Below, piece after piece: positions 7,912-18,359 of a stretch of 33,150 nt of DNA. The stretch covers positions 1 to 33,150 of the forward strand of contig NZ_JANQOP010000140.1 in NCBI RefSeq assembly GCF_028285745.1, given 5' to 3'. Source of the stretch: Acaryochloris sp. IP29b_bin.137 (GTDB lineage: Bacteria; Cyanobacteriota; Cyanobacteriia; Thermosynechococcales; Thermosynechococcaceae). Position 1 is the stretch's first letter. Each line of letters begins with the position of its first letter. Under the pieces are notes generated by a model. It did not search any database and had not been told where the DNA came from. It saw only the letters and a list, made by a program, of their open reading frames with translations. A program made the translations under genes and the position numbers.

Positions 7912-8490
7912 ATGACGTTTGAATCCCCTAATCCCCCTTCTAGTCAACAGCCTGATCCAACTCCTGTGGACCAAAGACTGAGGAATTTCCTCGTGGTAAT
8001 GGTTGCGATCGCACTCAGTATCCTCCTATACATGGGGACTCGTCAGCACACTGAGCAGCCGTCTCTGTCAACCCTAGCGGCAAATTCTACCCCGCTTGAA
8101 GAAGCGTTATCTAATCACAAGCCAACCTTAATGGAGTTTTATGCCAACTGGTGCACCAGTTGTCAGGCCATGGCAGATGATATGCAAAATTTGAAAGGGC
8201 AGTTTGCTGACCAAGTCAATTTCGTAATGCTGAATGTTGACAACAGCAAATGGTTACCTGAAATTCTCAAGTTCGATGTTGATGGCATTCCCCACTTCGT
8301 GTTTTTGAACGCAGAAGGTGAGGCTTTAGCCAGTAGCATTGGTCAGCAACCCCAGCGCGTGCTCGCCGATAATTTATCAGCGCTCATAGCCAATAATGCG
8401 CTGTCTGTGCCCCAAGCTATGGGAGAAATGTCAACTTTCCAATCGTCCGTCAAAGGGGCTCAAGTTGATCCGCGGAGCCATGGTAGCTGA
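7912..8490 (+). CDS. txlA: Membrane-anchored thioredoxin-like protein TxlA
   Basis: The 192-residue protein has a short Pro-rich cytoplasmic tail, one membrane segment (about 25-42) and a thioredoxin domain (about 60-155). The redox motif is WCTSC at residues 80-84 (Cys81, Cys84), and the conserved cis-proline is in GIPHF (Pro127). This layout matches cyanobacterial TxlA, the homologue of plant HCF164. HCF164 is anchored in the thylakoid membrane and passes reducing power across it for cytochrome b6f maturation and lumenal thiol targets. Topology here is predicted to place the thioredoxin domain in the lumen or periplasm. A HIP1 octamer lies in the early coding region. The gene stands in front of the PSRP-3 gene but is probably transcribed separately. 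Confidence 0.88.
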   Translation: MTFESPNPPSSQQPDPTPVDQRLRNFLVVMVAIALSILLYMGTRQHTEQPSLSTLAANSTPLEEALSNHKPTLMEFYANWCTSCQAMADDMQNLKGQFADQVNFVMLNVDNSKWLPEILKFDVDGIPHFVFLNAEGEALASSIGQQPQRVLADNLSALIANNALSVPQAMGEMSTFQSSVKGAQVDPRSHGS

Positions 8491-8510
8491 CCCAGGTCGG
8501 CGAACTTGCG

Positions 8511-8588
8511 AATGACCGTAATGTCAGTTCCCATATAATCCAGCACCTTTAAAATTTTTCATAAAAATGAAGATTTATCACCTATAAT
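8511..8588 (+). promoter_or_regulatory. Two candidate promoters of the PSRP-3 gene
   Basis: Two perfect TATAAT boxes lie at 8534-8539 and 8583-8588. The first is preceded 16 bp upstream by ATGACC (8512-8517), a 4/6 match to a -35 box. The second lacks a clear -35. Its last bases form the apparent ATG at 8587, which argues that this ATG is not the translation start. Confidence 0.4.
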
Positions 8589-8631
8589 GGGGGGCTGTAG
8601 TTATCAATTTTGCGTAGCTTTAGGAGGCAGA

Positions 8632-8931
8632 TTGTCAAAGTTTATTCTTAAAGTTCTCTGGCTGGATGAGAATGTTGCCTTAGCAGTGGATCAAGTGGTG
8701 GGGAATGGGAGCAGTCCGCTCACATCTTACTTCTTTTGGCCTCGCAATGATGCCTGGGAAAATCTCAAAACCGAACTCGAAAGTAAAACTTGGATTGACG
8801 AAGTTGAACGGATCTCAATCCTCAATAAAGCGACTGAAGTCATCAATTACTGGCAAGAGGAAGGTCGTCGTCGTCCCCTCACCGAAGCCAAAGCCCGCTT
8901 CCCCGAGGTGGTGTTTACTGGCACAGCCTAG
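8632..8931 (+). CDS. Ribosomal protein PSRP-3 (Ycf65 family)
   Basis: The start is taken as the TTG at 8632, giving 99 residues that begin [21 protein letters not shown] full AGGAGG lies 4 bases upstream. The longer version from ATG 8587 would begin inside a -10 box and adds residues foreign to the family. The body matches the cyanobacterial and plastid PSRP-3/Ycf65 family closely: [19 protein letters not shown], then [13 protein letters not shown], then FPEVVFTG. In plastids PSRP-3 is a small-subunit protein of the ribosome; in cyanobacteria it is a 30S-associated homologue. Expression is probably from the TATAAT promoters just upstream. A 190-bp spacer follows. Confidence 0.92.
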   Translation: MSKFILKVLWLDENVALAVDQVVGNGSSPLTSYFFWPRNDAWENLKTELESKTWIDEVERISILNKATEVINYWQEEGRRRPLTEAKARFPEVVFTGTA

Positions 8932-8989
8932 TCCATCAACCTTGCGTTACAGTTACAGTATCCGCATCCCAAGCCTGGCTTAGATTAAG

Positions 8990-9039
8990 GGCTGTCAGTT
9001 GTCTCTAGGTTGGCTGTATGTCTGCAAAGAGTGACAGCC
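8990..9039. repeat. Inverted repeat between PSRP-3 and the CNNM/CBS gene
   Basis: GGCTGTCA (8990-8997) is repeated inverted as TGACAGCC (9032-9039), with a 34-base loop. It sits between two convergent genes. It may act as a loose terminator, but there is no strong T tract. Confidence 0.35.
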
Positions 9040-9121
9040 GGCACCTTTTGGCATTTTCAAAGTTGACTATGAAGTCGATGGAAAAAGAGATCATGGCGTT
9101 ACCTATCTCTCTAGCAACGAT

Positions 9122-10588
9122 TTAGTTTGGGTCCGGTTCCGACCCACGACTCGGCTGAGCACTTGATGTTGTGACGTTCATACTCCCTGGTTCGAGCTTT
9201 TGAACTTGAATCTGATCTAAGCGAGGACCATCGGTAGACAGAATCGTAAACTTCAGATTGCCCAGTTGATGCACTTCGTCTTGCAGAGGGAGCTTTTGCA
9301 AATGAAAGAGGAGGAAACCTCCCAGGGTTTGGTAATCCTCAGTAATGGGTAATTTAATTCCTAGGAATTGATTCACATCATCTAAGTCTGTCTGAGCCTG
9401 GACAATAAAGGTGTGATTATCAAGTTCTTGAATGGGCGGTTCTGGCGCACTGCCAACATTCTCGTCCCCACCAATGATTTCATTGACTAAGTCATTTAAG
9501 GTGACCAGGCCAGCAGTTCCATTGGCCTCTTCTTCTCGGACCATGGCAATGTCTAAATGATATTTCTGCATGAGTTGTAACACTTCGTTGATGGGGGTGC
9601 CTTCTGGCACAAACCAAGCTGTTTGTACCCATGCTTTGATGGCCGTCTCATTTTGTAATTCTCCTTTTGCCAAAGCGACAGCTAACTCCTTAAAGCGGAC
9701 AATACCGCGAATATCATCCAGCGATTCGCCAATCACAGGGTAATAGTCATGGCCGGAACGTGCGACTTCTTCCAGCAACGCTTGAAAATTAGCTGAGTCT
9801 GCAATGGCATCGATACTGGTGCGAGGAATCATGACCTCTTCCACCAAGACCTCTGCAAACTCAAATACATTCGTCAGCAGTTCACGTTCGTCAGCTTCTA
9901 AGCCAGAAGATTCAGTGGATGTTGCAATCATCAACTGTAGCTCTTCAGGGGTGACCTGGTGATACCAATCTTGGTCAGCATAGTCAACACCCACCATCTT
10001 CAATAGACAGCGAGTCGATTGGTTCAGAATCCAGATTAATGGATTGAATAATCGGGCAATGGTTAAGCTTGTGGGCCCGAGTAGGCGAGCAAGTTTCTCA
10101 GCATATAGTAGTGCTAGCGCCTTCGGGCAAAGCTCCCCCAAGATAATTTGTAGATAAGCAATGGCCAGAAAGGCGATGGGGACAGCCAGTGAATGGGCGA
10201 GGTATCCCTGGGTCGGATGGGGGAGAGAACTTTGATGTAGCCATGCAACCATTGAGACAGCAACGGTATTCTCACCAATCCAGCCTAGGGCAAGACTAGA
10301 TAATGTAATCCCAATTTGAGTGGTGGAGAGTAATCGAGCAATATCTTTTTGTAGCCGCTGCACCAATTTTGCTTGAGTATCGCCCTCCTGAACCAGCTGA
10401 TTAATTCTGGAACGGCGAACGGCGACAATAGAGAACTCGGCAGTTACAAAAAATGCGTTAATCACAATTAAGGCAATAATGGCTAGCAGTCGAGAACTGA
10501 TTTCTGCAACCCCAAAGGAGTGAAAGTCACCTGAAGCGTCAGAAATACTGAGCTGAGCCCAGAGAAGAAACGACGGCAGTGGAGTCAT
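9122..10588 (-). CDS. Hemolysin-family CNNM/CBS-pair transporter (CorB/CorC type)
   Basis: The 488-residue inner-membrane protein carries an N-terminal DUF21/CNNM membrane domain (about 30-200) with the typical NAFFVTAEFSIVAVRRSRINQL start and GELCPKALAL further on. Two CBS motifs follow (about 250-375; MIPRTSIDAI and GLVTLNDLVNEIIGG), then a CorC/HlyC C-terminal domain (about 385-465). Members of this family are annotated as hemolysins for historical reasons; the better-studied ones move or sense magnesium and other divalent cations, with nucleotide binding at the CBS pair. The substrate here is not fixed by the sequence. Start ATG 10588. The membrane-anchored gene at 10654-11466 lies 65 bp upstream on the same strand, so co-transcription is possible. 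Confidence 0.88.
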   Translation of the reverse strand: MTPLPSFLLWAQLSISDASGDFHSFGVAEISSRLLAIIALIVINAFFVTAEFSIVAVRRSRINQLVQEGDTQAKLVQRLQKDIARLLSTTQIGITLSSLALGWIGENTVAVSMVAWLHQSSLPHPTQGYLAHSLAVPIAFLAIAYLQIILGELCPKALALLYAEKLARLLGPTSLTIARLFNPLIWILNQSTRCLLKMVGVDYADQDWYHQVTPEELQLMIATSTESSGLEADERELLTNVFEFAEVLVEEVMIPRTSIDAIADSANFQALLEEVARSGHDYYPVIGESLDDIRGIVRFKELAVALAKGELQNETAIKAWVQTAWFVPEGTPINEVLQLMQKYHLDIAMVREEEANGTAGLVTLNDLVNEIIGGDENVGSAPEPPIQELDNHTFIVQAQTDLDDVNQFLGIKLPITEDYQTLGGFLLFHLQKLPLQDEVHQLGNLKFTILSTDGPRLDQIQVQKLEPGSMNVTTSSAQPSRGSEPDPN

Positions 10589-10653
10589 AGAAAAGCTGAA
10601 ATGTTGGGAGTCCTGACTAATCAGTGCAGAAGCGGGGATTGCACTGCTGCTGC

Positions 10654-11466
10654 CTACTCATCTAACACTGGAATATTCTGAATGTCTAATTTGACGGTTT
10701 GATCAGGATAATCATTTAAAGATAACGATATTTTCTCAACGGTTTCTGGCGGCACGTCTAAAATCTTGATCGTGCCAAAAAAGTTTTCACCCTTGGGTTT
10801 GAATTCGGTGGGTAAGCCACGAATTTCAGAAAATAGCGCTTGCCCTTGATCATCGGTAATATCTAAGAAAGTATAGACAAACTGAACAGTGCGATCGCTT
10901 GTATTTTGAAATGCAACATTCAGAATCAGCGTATCGTCTTCGCGAGATACGGATTGAACCTCAAGGTTCATGCCTTGACTCTGAACTTTTATGGGCAAAG
11001 ATTTAGGCTCAGATTTATCTTTTTTGTCTTGGCTTTGAGATTTGGATTTTTCAAGGTTAGACTTCGGAGCTGTCTTTTTCTTCTCTTTGGCTGTATTAGC
11101 TCCGCTTGTTTGAGACCTTACTTTTGCAATTAAATCTTTTTCATTGAGAAAATCGGCACCTTGTCGAGGCCGGCGATCTAAATCACTAGACTCTTTTAGA
11201 AACGGGTTGGTCGCGGGTTGCGTGATACCTTTCAAAGATTGACGAGCAAAAGCGTAGCCAACGACACCACAGACAGAACCAACGACTAGCATCAATAGGA
11301 GCAGCAAGACAGTGCGCTGAATTGAAGGGTCAATTCTGAATCGACGGGTAGGATTAGGCTTAGATGGTTTTGCGATTGCCAAGGTTAACTGTCTCAACCA
11401 TAAAGTAGGAAAGCACTCCAATGGTAAAGAAAGCAACGCAAGCGAACAATTTCGTACGTATGGCAA
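10654..11466 (-). CDS. Membrane-anchored hypothetical protein with charged linker
   Basis: The family is not recognised. One membrane segment is clear (VLLLLLMLVVGSVCGVVGYA, about 54-73 in the longest version). It is followed by a Lys/Ser/Gln/Asp-rich linker (about 120-160) and a C-terminal beta-rich domain (about 165-268) resembling extracytoplasmic telokin-like DUF4352 folds, a resemblance I cannot confirm. The C-terminal part is predicted outside the cytoplasm. The start is uncertain: the only codons available are TTGs at 11466, 11397 and 11382, none with a clear Shine-Dalgarno sequence. An ATG at 11399 is in another frame. The coding body is well supported; the first 30 residues are not. 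It lies upstream of the CNNM/CBS transporter gene. Confidence 0.7.
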   Translation of the reverse strand: MPYVRNCSLALLSLPLECFPTLWLRQLTLAIAKPSKPNPTRRFRIDPSIQRTVLLLLLMLVVGSVCGVVGYAFARQSLKGITQPATNPFLKESSDLDRRPRQGADFLNEKDLIAKVRSQTSGANTAKEKKKTAPKSNLEKSKSQSQDKKDKSEPKSLPIKVQSQGMNLEVQSVSREDDTLILNVAFQNTSDRTVQFVYTFLDITDDQGQALFSEIRGLPTEFKPKGENFFGTIKILDVPPETVEKISLSLNDYPDQTVKLDIQNIPVLDE

Positions 11467-11523
11467 CCTTACGCAAGAAGCGCTATCAGATTTAGTATTA
11501 CTATAGCTTAGGCCATTGCTCAG

Positions 11524-11553
11524 TTGAGAGTGTTATATTCGTCTTGGTATTTT
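11524..11553 (+). promoter_or_regulatory. Candidate promoter of tRNA-Ile2
   Basis: TTGAGA (11524-11529, 5/6 match) is separated by 18 bp from TATTTT (11548-11553, 4/6). It lies about 85 bp before the tRNA. Confidence 0.3.
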
Positions 11554-11638
11554 GCCTGGGTTCAACAGTAGGGGGTTCATCCTGACTCATTTAGCTTACT
11601 TACAGGCTTGTAAGAGGTTGTATCCGCCATGATTTCCA

Positions 11639-11711
11639 CCAGGGTTGGCCGAGCGGTTGAGGCAGCGAACTCATAATTCGCCTTAGGCAGGTTCAACTCC
11701 TGCACCCTGGA
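11639..11711 (+). tRNA. tRNA-Ile2 (anticodon CAT, lysidine type)
   Basis: A complete 73-nt cloverleaf. The acceptor stem CCAGGGT/ACCCTGG is perfect. The D stem is GCC/GGC, the anticodon stem GCGAA/TTCGC encloses loop CTCATAA with anticodon CAT, the variable loop is 5 nt, and the T stem is GCAGG/CCTGC with loop TTCAACT. The discriminator is A, and CCA is not encoded. A CAT anticodon could mean Met or Ile2. The AACTCATAATT anticodon arm and the TTCAACTCC T arm resemble plastid trnI-CAU, so Ile2 (decoding AUA after TilS modification) is preferred over elongator Met. Initiator tRNA is unlikely because C1 pairs with G72. Confidence 0.8.
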
Positions 11712-11715
11712 TTAG

Positions 11716-11775
11716 TGGTTAGCAATAATATTGCTAAACCCCCAGCTTCCACTGCGAAAGCTGGGGGTCATTCTT
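11716..11775 (+). terminator. Double hairpin terminator after the tRNA, probably bidirectional
   Basis: A bulged AT-rich stem (about 11717-11740) is followed by a perfect 10-bp stem CCCCCAGCTT/AAGCTGGGGG (11739-11748 with 11758-11767) and TCATTCTT. On the minus strand the second hairpin is followed by TTT, so it could also end the gene at 11801-12247. Confidence 0.65.
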
Positions 11776-11800
11776 GGTGAAATGTTGATAAGCAGTTAGA

Positions 11801-12247
11801 TTACCACAGCGCAGGTACGGCAGGCGCTGCTTGAGGGATATATTGTGACGCAGGAGCAGGTTCAGAGTTGCCAATTCCCGATAGACTCTGGAGTTCCAAT
11901 AAAGAGGTTGCGTAGGGGTTCGCTAGGTCACGTGTTCTGACGGTTGGAAAGTCGTCATCTTGCTGTTGAAGTAAATCTTTATATATGACTTCTATCCGCT
12001 CAGCTGAATCGCGAATCACTCCCTCAGGGGTTTCAACGCTAAATGCAAAGTTGGCATCTCCGCCCAAATCTTCGTCTGCCCAGTAACTATCTAGATTAGA
12101 TTGCCGATCGAGGGTTTCCGAGATGGTGGATTGGTGCAATGGTTGCTCTGAAGGATCAACTTCCTGAGCGACAGCAAGGCCCTGTCCAGCCAGAAGCAAG
12201 GTGGCTAGCGCGATTCCCCCACTCCAATGTTTGAAGCTCAAACCCAT
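11801..12247 (-). CDS. Exported hypothetical protein, 148 aa
   Basis: The start is the ATG at 12247, with AAGGA about 8 bases upstream; the TTG at 12265 is a less likely start. A signal peptide is visible (GGIALATLLLAGQGLAVAQ, cleavage after about residue 28). The mature part is acidic and Gln/Asp-rich, with no known motif, and ends in an Ala/Pro-rich tail (QYIPQAAPAVPALW). I do not recognise the family. It sits on the same strand as the two related exported proteins upstream at 12.4-14.0 kb but shares no obvious domain with them. Export to periplasm or lumen is a fair inference; function is unknown. Confidence 0.65.
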   Translation of the reverse strand: MGLSFKHWSGGIALATLLLAGQGLAVAQEVDPSEQPLHQSTISETLDRQSNLDSYWADEDLGGDANFAFSVETPEGVIRDSAERIEVIYKDLLQQQDDDFPTVRTRDLANPYATSLLELQSLSGIGNSEPAPASQYIPQAAPAVPALW

Positions 12248-12388
12248 GCTACTTATCCTTAACAATAAATTTTTGTCTGATATGTCCTAGTTTACCCACT
12301 TTTACCCAGAACTTACGCTATTGCAACTGTTCTTGGAGGCGGTGGATATATCTGCGGAATGAGCAGCCCTTCGTTGTCTGCGTCGTAT

Positions 12389-13366
12389 TTAGGGGCGAAT
12401 AGGGCCATTGTAAGTGACCGTAACACTGCTATTCGGCATCACGGTGACCACGGATTCTATGGTTGGGTGACGATACCCGGGGGCTCCTCCCAGAAATCTG
12501 AACGTGATGCTTCCATCTTGATTTTTTTGATGTGGAGTACTAGCTGCAGGGCCGAACATCGAGGGCTCAGGTCGATACTGGGCTAAACCTCCGTTAGCGT
12601 TGATAGCGGCTTGTCTCGCTAAGTTTTTGGCCCGGGAGAGAAATAAATCGGCGGCAAAACCATTATTTTGAATTGCCAAGGGTAAGGTCCGCCTTGGGCT
12701 TTGGCGAGGAACTGCCTGGGGAGTCGTAGGCGGTTGAGGTTGTGCAGAAATCGGTGGCAAGGCCTGACTAGGCGTGGACGCTGGCTGCCGACTCTGCAAC
12801 CCAGGAGCGCTGGGTGCTGTTGGCGGAAAAACTTGTGAGGGGCTTGGCTGAGGAGCAGTGGGCAGTGGTCGTTTGGTGCTGGGGATTAAAACAGGTGTTT
12901 CTAGCGGGTGGGTCAGCCGAGCGGACGGTTGTGGGGGCCATTGAGTTGGGGAGGGGGTGGGTTGAACGGTGGCCAAGGCAACAGAGCGGAGTGGGCCGTT
13001 GTATTGGAGGCGGACAGTCCCCTGAGGGGTAACGGTAGCAATGGTTTCAACGGAAGGGGTAACAAAGCCAGGTGCCCCGCCTTTGAACGTAAACGTGATG
13101 CTACCATCTGAGTTTTGCTGGTGAGGTGCATTGACAGCAGGTCCATACATGGCAGCCTCCGCACGATAAAATTTAAGGCCACCATTTTGTCGTTCTGCTG
13201 CCTGTCTCGCTAGGTTCTTTGCTCGGGTTAAGAAAAAGGGATCCGCTGCTTGAGACGGAGGGTTGATGGAGGATGGCTGTGCATAGACCGATACAGGACC
13301 GATTCCCAAGCAAAAAGGAATGAGCAAAACCTTTGAGAGACCCACAAACTGCTGCATAGACATCAT
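12389..13366 (-). CDS. Exported protein with two copies of a RAKNLARQAA domain
   Basis: The start is taken as the first Met of MMSMQQFVGLSKVLLIPF (ATG 13366), which begins a good signal peptide; the frame also continues upstream to ATG 13420. The mature protein has two homologous domains of about 85 residues: A at nt about 13243-12986 and B at about 12652-12392. Each begins (F/L)FL(T/S)RAKNLARQAA, continues NGGL--YR-E--M-GPA, then N-DGSITF-F-GGAPG, and ends YNGP(L/I)R. A long Pro/Gln/Ser-rich linker (about 110 residues) separates them. The neighbouring gene at 13542-14048 carries one copy of the same domain with a similar signal peptide, so the two arose by duplication. I recall similar sequences in other cyanobacteria but no function. 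Probably periplasmic or surface-exposed. Confidence 0.8.
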   Translation of the reverse strand: MMSMQQFVGLSKVLLIPFCLGIGPVSVYAQPSSINPPSQAADPFFLTRAKNLARQAAERQNGGLKFYRAEAAMYGPAVNAPHQQNSDGSITFTFKGGAPGFVTPSVETIATVTPQGTVRLQYNGPLRSVALATVQPTPSPTQWPPQPSARLTHPLETPVLIPSTKRPLPTAPQPSPSQVFPPTAPSAPGLQSRQPASTPSQALPPISAQPQPPTTPQAVPRQSPRRTLPLAIQNNGFAADLFLSRAKNLARQAAINANGGLAQYRPEPSMFGPAASTPHQKNQDGSITFRFLGGAPGYRHPTIESVVTVMPNSSVTVTYNGPIRP

Positions 13367-13390
13367 CTTTAAGAGAGATAAGCAAAACGA

Positions 13391-13410
13391 TCTGTCCTCA
13401 TATGGACAGA
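13391..13410. promoter_or_regulatory. Hairpin in the leader of the two-domain exported protein gene
   Basis: TCTGTCC/GGACAGA forms a perfect 7-bp inverted repeat with loop TCATAT, 25 bp upstream of ATG 13366. It could be an operator or an RNA leader hairpin. It falls inside the coding frame only if the longer start at 13420 were used. Confidence 0.35.
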
Positions 13411-13541
13411 TAGTAGACATAGATTATCGTCAACGTTCCTTATACATCTGATCGGGCGATGCCTCAAGGCTATCGGTCCTCAAGACGATTGATGAATGTT
13501 GATCGATTTGCCCCAAGGGTTAAAGAGCCAGGCCAAGCAGG

Positions 13542-14048
13542 CTATTCAACTAAATCTTGGATTTGGTCGATAATTTGGGATGGAACTTGAGGAATAGGAT
13601 CTGGGGCTGTAGCGGGCTCGGGCTCGGGCTCGGGTGGCTGAGCGGCTGCGGGACGGATTGGACCGTTGTAGCCTAGGGTAACGATGCCTGCAGGAGAAAC
13701 GGTAGCCACTGTTTCTAGCGTAGGGGTCACAAATCCCGGAGCGCCCCCTTTGAATGAGAAGGTCACGCTGCCATCATCGTTTTCCACATGTGGGGAATCA
13801 ATGGCGGGACCATACATTGAAGCTTCGGCGCGATACTGACTGAGGCCACCGTTTTCTCGCTCTGCGGCTTGCCGAGCCAGATTCTTAGCGCGAGTCAAAA
13901 AGAACGGGTCTGCCTTGACGGCGTCTTGAGCGATTAGCAGGGGTTGGGAAAAGTGGGCGCGAGAGACCGTTTCTTGGGCATTGAGCGCTGGAACAACCGC
14001 TAAAGGCGTTAAAAGGATGGATGAAAACACCAGAAATTTTTGCATCAT
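13542..14048 (-). CDS. Exported protein with one RAKNLARQAA domain
   Basis: The start is taken as ATG 14048 (MMQKFLVFSSILLTPLAV, a clear signal peptide ending near NAQ). The longer frame from 14234 adds residues without signal character. The 168-residue product has one copy of the domain found twice in the downstream neighbour: DPFFLTRAKNLARQAAE, then NGGLSQYRAEASMYGPA, DGSVTFSFKGGAPG and GYNGPIRP. The tail is Pro/Glu-rich, encoded partly by a three-copy 6-bp repeat (GGGCTC on the plus strand, about 13614-13634). Function is unknown. It is 175 bp upstream of, and on the same strand as, its paralogue. Confidence 0.78.
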   Translation of the reverse strand: MMQKFLVFSSILLTPLAVVPALNAQETVSRAHFSQPLLIAQDAVKADPFFLTRAKNLARQAAERENGGLSQYRAEASMYGPAIDSPHVENDDGSVTFSFKGGAPGFVTPTLETVATVSPAGIVTLGYNGPIRPAAAQPPEPEPEPATAPDPIPQVPSQIIDQIQDLVE

Positions 14049-14325
14049 TGGTAATTTGAAAAACAATAACAGTAACTTTAGGGGAACTGGGTTGATAGGT
14101 TGGTTGGGCATAGCATCGTGAATGCTTAGACGGTTTCTCTGTGAGCCTGTTCCAATCTTTTGGGGTGATTGGAGCGAAACGATAATGGGAAGTGGATAAG
14201 TAGGGGGGGACCTCAAACAATGATGCTTTTGCAACCAAACGGCTATTTCTGGGAAACAAAAGCTGTCGCCATAGTATGGTACGAGAGTACTGAGTCATTT
14301 TTCAATTTATTCCCGTAACAAGACT

Positions 14326-14811
14326 ATGACATCCATCCGCATTGGTAATGGTTACGATATCCATCAACTGGTGGAAGGGCGCCCGTTGATTTTAGGAGGG
14401 GTCCAAATTGAGCATTCCCTGGGATTGAAAGGCCATAGTGATGCGGATGTGTTGACCCATGCGATTATGGATGCTCTGCTAGGAGCCCTGAGTTTAGGGG
14501 ATATTGGTCATTATTTTCCACCGACCGATCCACAGTGGGAAGGGGCAGACAGCCTTAAACTGTTGGAGCAGGTTCATCAATTGATTCGGGAGCGAGGGTG
14601 GCAAATCGGTAACATTGACTCGGTGGTGGTAGCAGAGCGGCCCAAGCTTAAACCTCATATTGAAGCGATGCGCGATCGCATTAGCCAAGTCTTAAATCTC
14701 AACCCAGAATTAATAGGTATAAAAGCCACCACCAATGAGAAGCTCGGACCTGTAGGACAAGAGCAGGGTATTTGCTCCTATGCAGTCGCACTATTGACCT
14801 CTGTTTCGTAG
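14326..14811 (+). CDS. ispF: 2-C-methyl-D-erythritol 2,4-cyclodiphosphate synthase (IspF)
   Basis: IspF converts CDP-ME 2-phosphate to MEcPP and CMP in the MEP pathway of isoprenoid synthesis, which supplies carotenoid, quinone and chlorophyll side chains. The 161-residue length is normal. Metal ligands are visible as Asp11 and His13 (YDIHQL) and His45 (DVLTHA). The conserved [11 protein letters not shown], the ERPKL segment and [16 protein letters not shown] are all present, so the enzyme looks complete. It acts as a cytosolic homotrimer. The ROK kinase gene begins 23 bp downstream and may be co-transcribed. The spacer upstream (14049-14325, 277 bp) is divergent from the exported-protein gene and shows no clear promoter. 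Confidence 0.96.
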   Translation: MTSIRIGNGYDIHQLVEGRPLILGGVQIEHSLGLKGHSDADVLTHAIMDALLGALSLGDIGHYFPPTDPQWEGADSLKLLEQVHQLIRERGWQIGNIDSVVVAERPKLKPHIEAMRDRISQVLNLNPELIGIKATTNEKLGPVGQEQGICSYAVALLTSVS

Positions 14812-14834
14812 ATGGGGTTTGGGTAAGATCTGCG

Positions 14835-17375
<2,541 letters not shown>

Positions 17376-17589
17376 TTATCCATCCGACCCATTTTGACAT
17401 AGGTTCTTGTATTGATTGGTTTTATTTAGCGCAATACGTTCTGAAGTTTTGATAACGAAAAGACGAACCGTCATTGTAACTGTTTCTGCTTTTGGTTGAC
17501 AGCTTGGTCGGCCAGGCAATGTGGGAATGGGTACGCCTGGTACAAACCTTGTACTGCAAGTTTTACAGCCAAAACCCATAGCGTATGGA

Positions 17590-18165
17590 TCAAATTGCTG
17601 GCAAGGGTTCGGGTTTCTCTTGTCCTGCGCCAAACCCCAATGCCCCGCTAGAATAGGTGGTGCCGAAATTCTGAACCAACTGATGAACTTGGCTTAAGGC
17701 CGAACGGAAGTCCTGTTCATGGAGCGTTGATAAGGGATGGAGGAACGTGGCAAAAACAATTCCATTACTGACTGCATATCGACCATCCAACGCTGTGTGG
17801 AAGTTCGCTAGCAACATATTGTCCCGTTGTTCAGAGGTGAGGTCCGTTGCTTTTTGGATCGGGGCAATAATGCGCATCCGATCATGCTGAGCACTCGTCA
17901 GAATGAGCATGGTCCGTCCTTCATACTTAAAGGAGATTTGCCCTGCTTCAACTTGGACATCAGTGGCTTCTTCACGCAAGATTGCAGCCAGTTGGTCCAT
18001 CGTTGTAGAGGCTGCTTGGGGACGTTCTGGTGAGTCGGGGTCAGACACTCGTTGCGCTTGGATGGCATTGATCTGAGTCTGGGGGGAGAAATTTGTCTGA
18101 ATGCTCGTCCCAGCAAAGGCGGCAGCAGCGCCCGCCAACAAAACCAACAAGGATAACTTTTTCAT
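17590..18165 (-). CDS. Exported hypothetical protein, possibly YbjN-like fold
   Basis: The 191-residue protein starts at ATG 18165 with a signal peptide (MKKLSLLVLLAGAAAAFAGTS). The mature part shows a domain at about 55-175: SFKYEGRTMLILTSAQHDRMRIIAPI, then NFHTALDGRYAVSNGIVFATFLHPL and QVHQLVQNFG. This alternation resembles YbjN/secretion-chaperone-like domains, but that match is from pattern only. The tail (GFGAGQEKPEPLPAI) is low complexity. It lies 229 bp from pyrG on the same strand, with no sign of co-transcription. Periplasmic or lumenal location is likely; function unknown. Confidence 0.7.
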   Translation of the reverse strand: MKKLSLLVLLAGAAAAFAGTSIQTNFSPQTQINAIQAQRVSDPDSPERPQAASTTMDQLAAILREEATDVQVEAGQISFKYEGRTMLILTSAQHDRMRIIAPIQKATDLTSEQRDNMLLANFHTALDGRYAVSNGIVFATFLHPLSTLHEQDFRSALSQVHQLVQNFGTTYSSGALGFGAGQEKPEPLPAI

Positions 18166-18300
18166 GGCAACACCCTGACCCGCTAACTTCCCTAGGATAA
18201 GCCTCTAAGGTGAGAAATCCCTGAATCAAGGCGATTCATCCTACCCAACCCCATGGGTTCCGCTTCCCACTGGGTCGTCACCCTCCTGGAAGACTTACCG

Positions 18301-18320
18301 TCATATCGCTCAAGATATGA
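18301..18320. repeat. Inverted repeat after moaD-like gene
   Basis: TCATATC (18301-18307) and GATATGA (18314-18320) form a perfect 7-bp stem with a 6-base loop, 40 bp past the moaD-like stop. It has no T tract, so it is only a weak terminator candidate. Confidence 0.3.
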
Positions 18321-18359
18321 AAACGACTGTCAACGTGTATCTAACCATTGTTACTGTTG

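Noticed and set aside
12814..13111. Long plus- and minus-strand frames opposite the Pro/Gln-rich linker
   Set aside because: They are shadows caused by biased linker composition.
13780..13788. Exact DnaA box TTTTCCACA
   Set aside because: A single copy inside a coding region with no cluster or AT-rich flank; chance occurrence is likely.
14049..14298. Upstream extension of the one-domain exported protein to 14234, and a second overlapping frame to 14298
   Set aside because: Neither adds a recognisable domain; ATG 14048 starts a clear signal peptide that resembles its paralogue.
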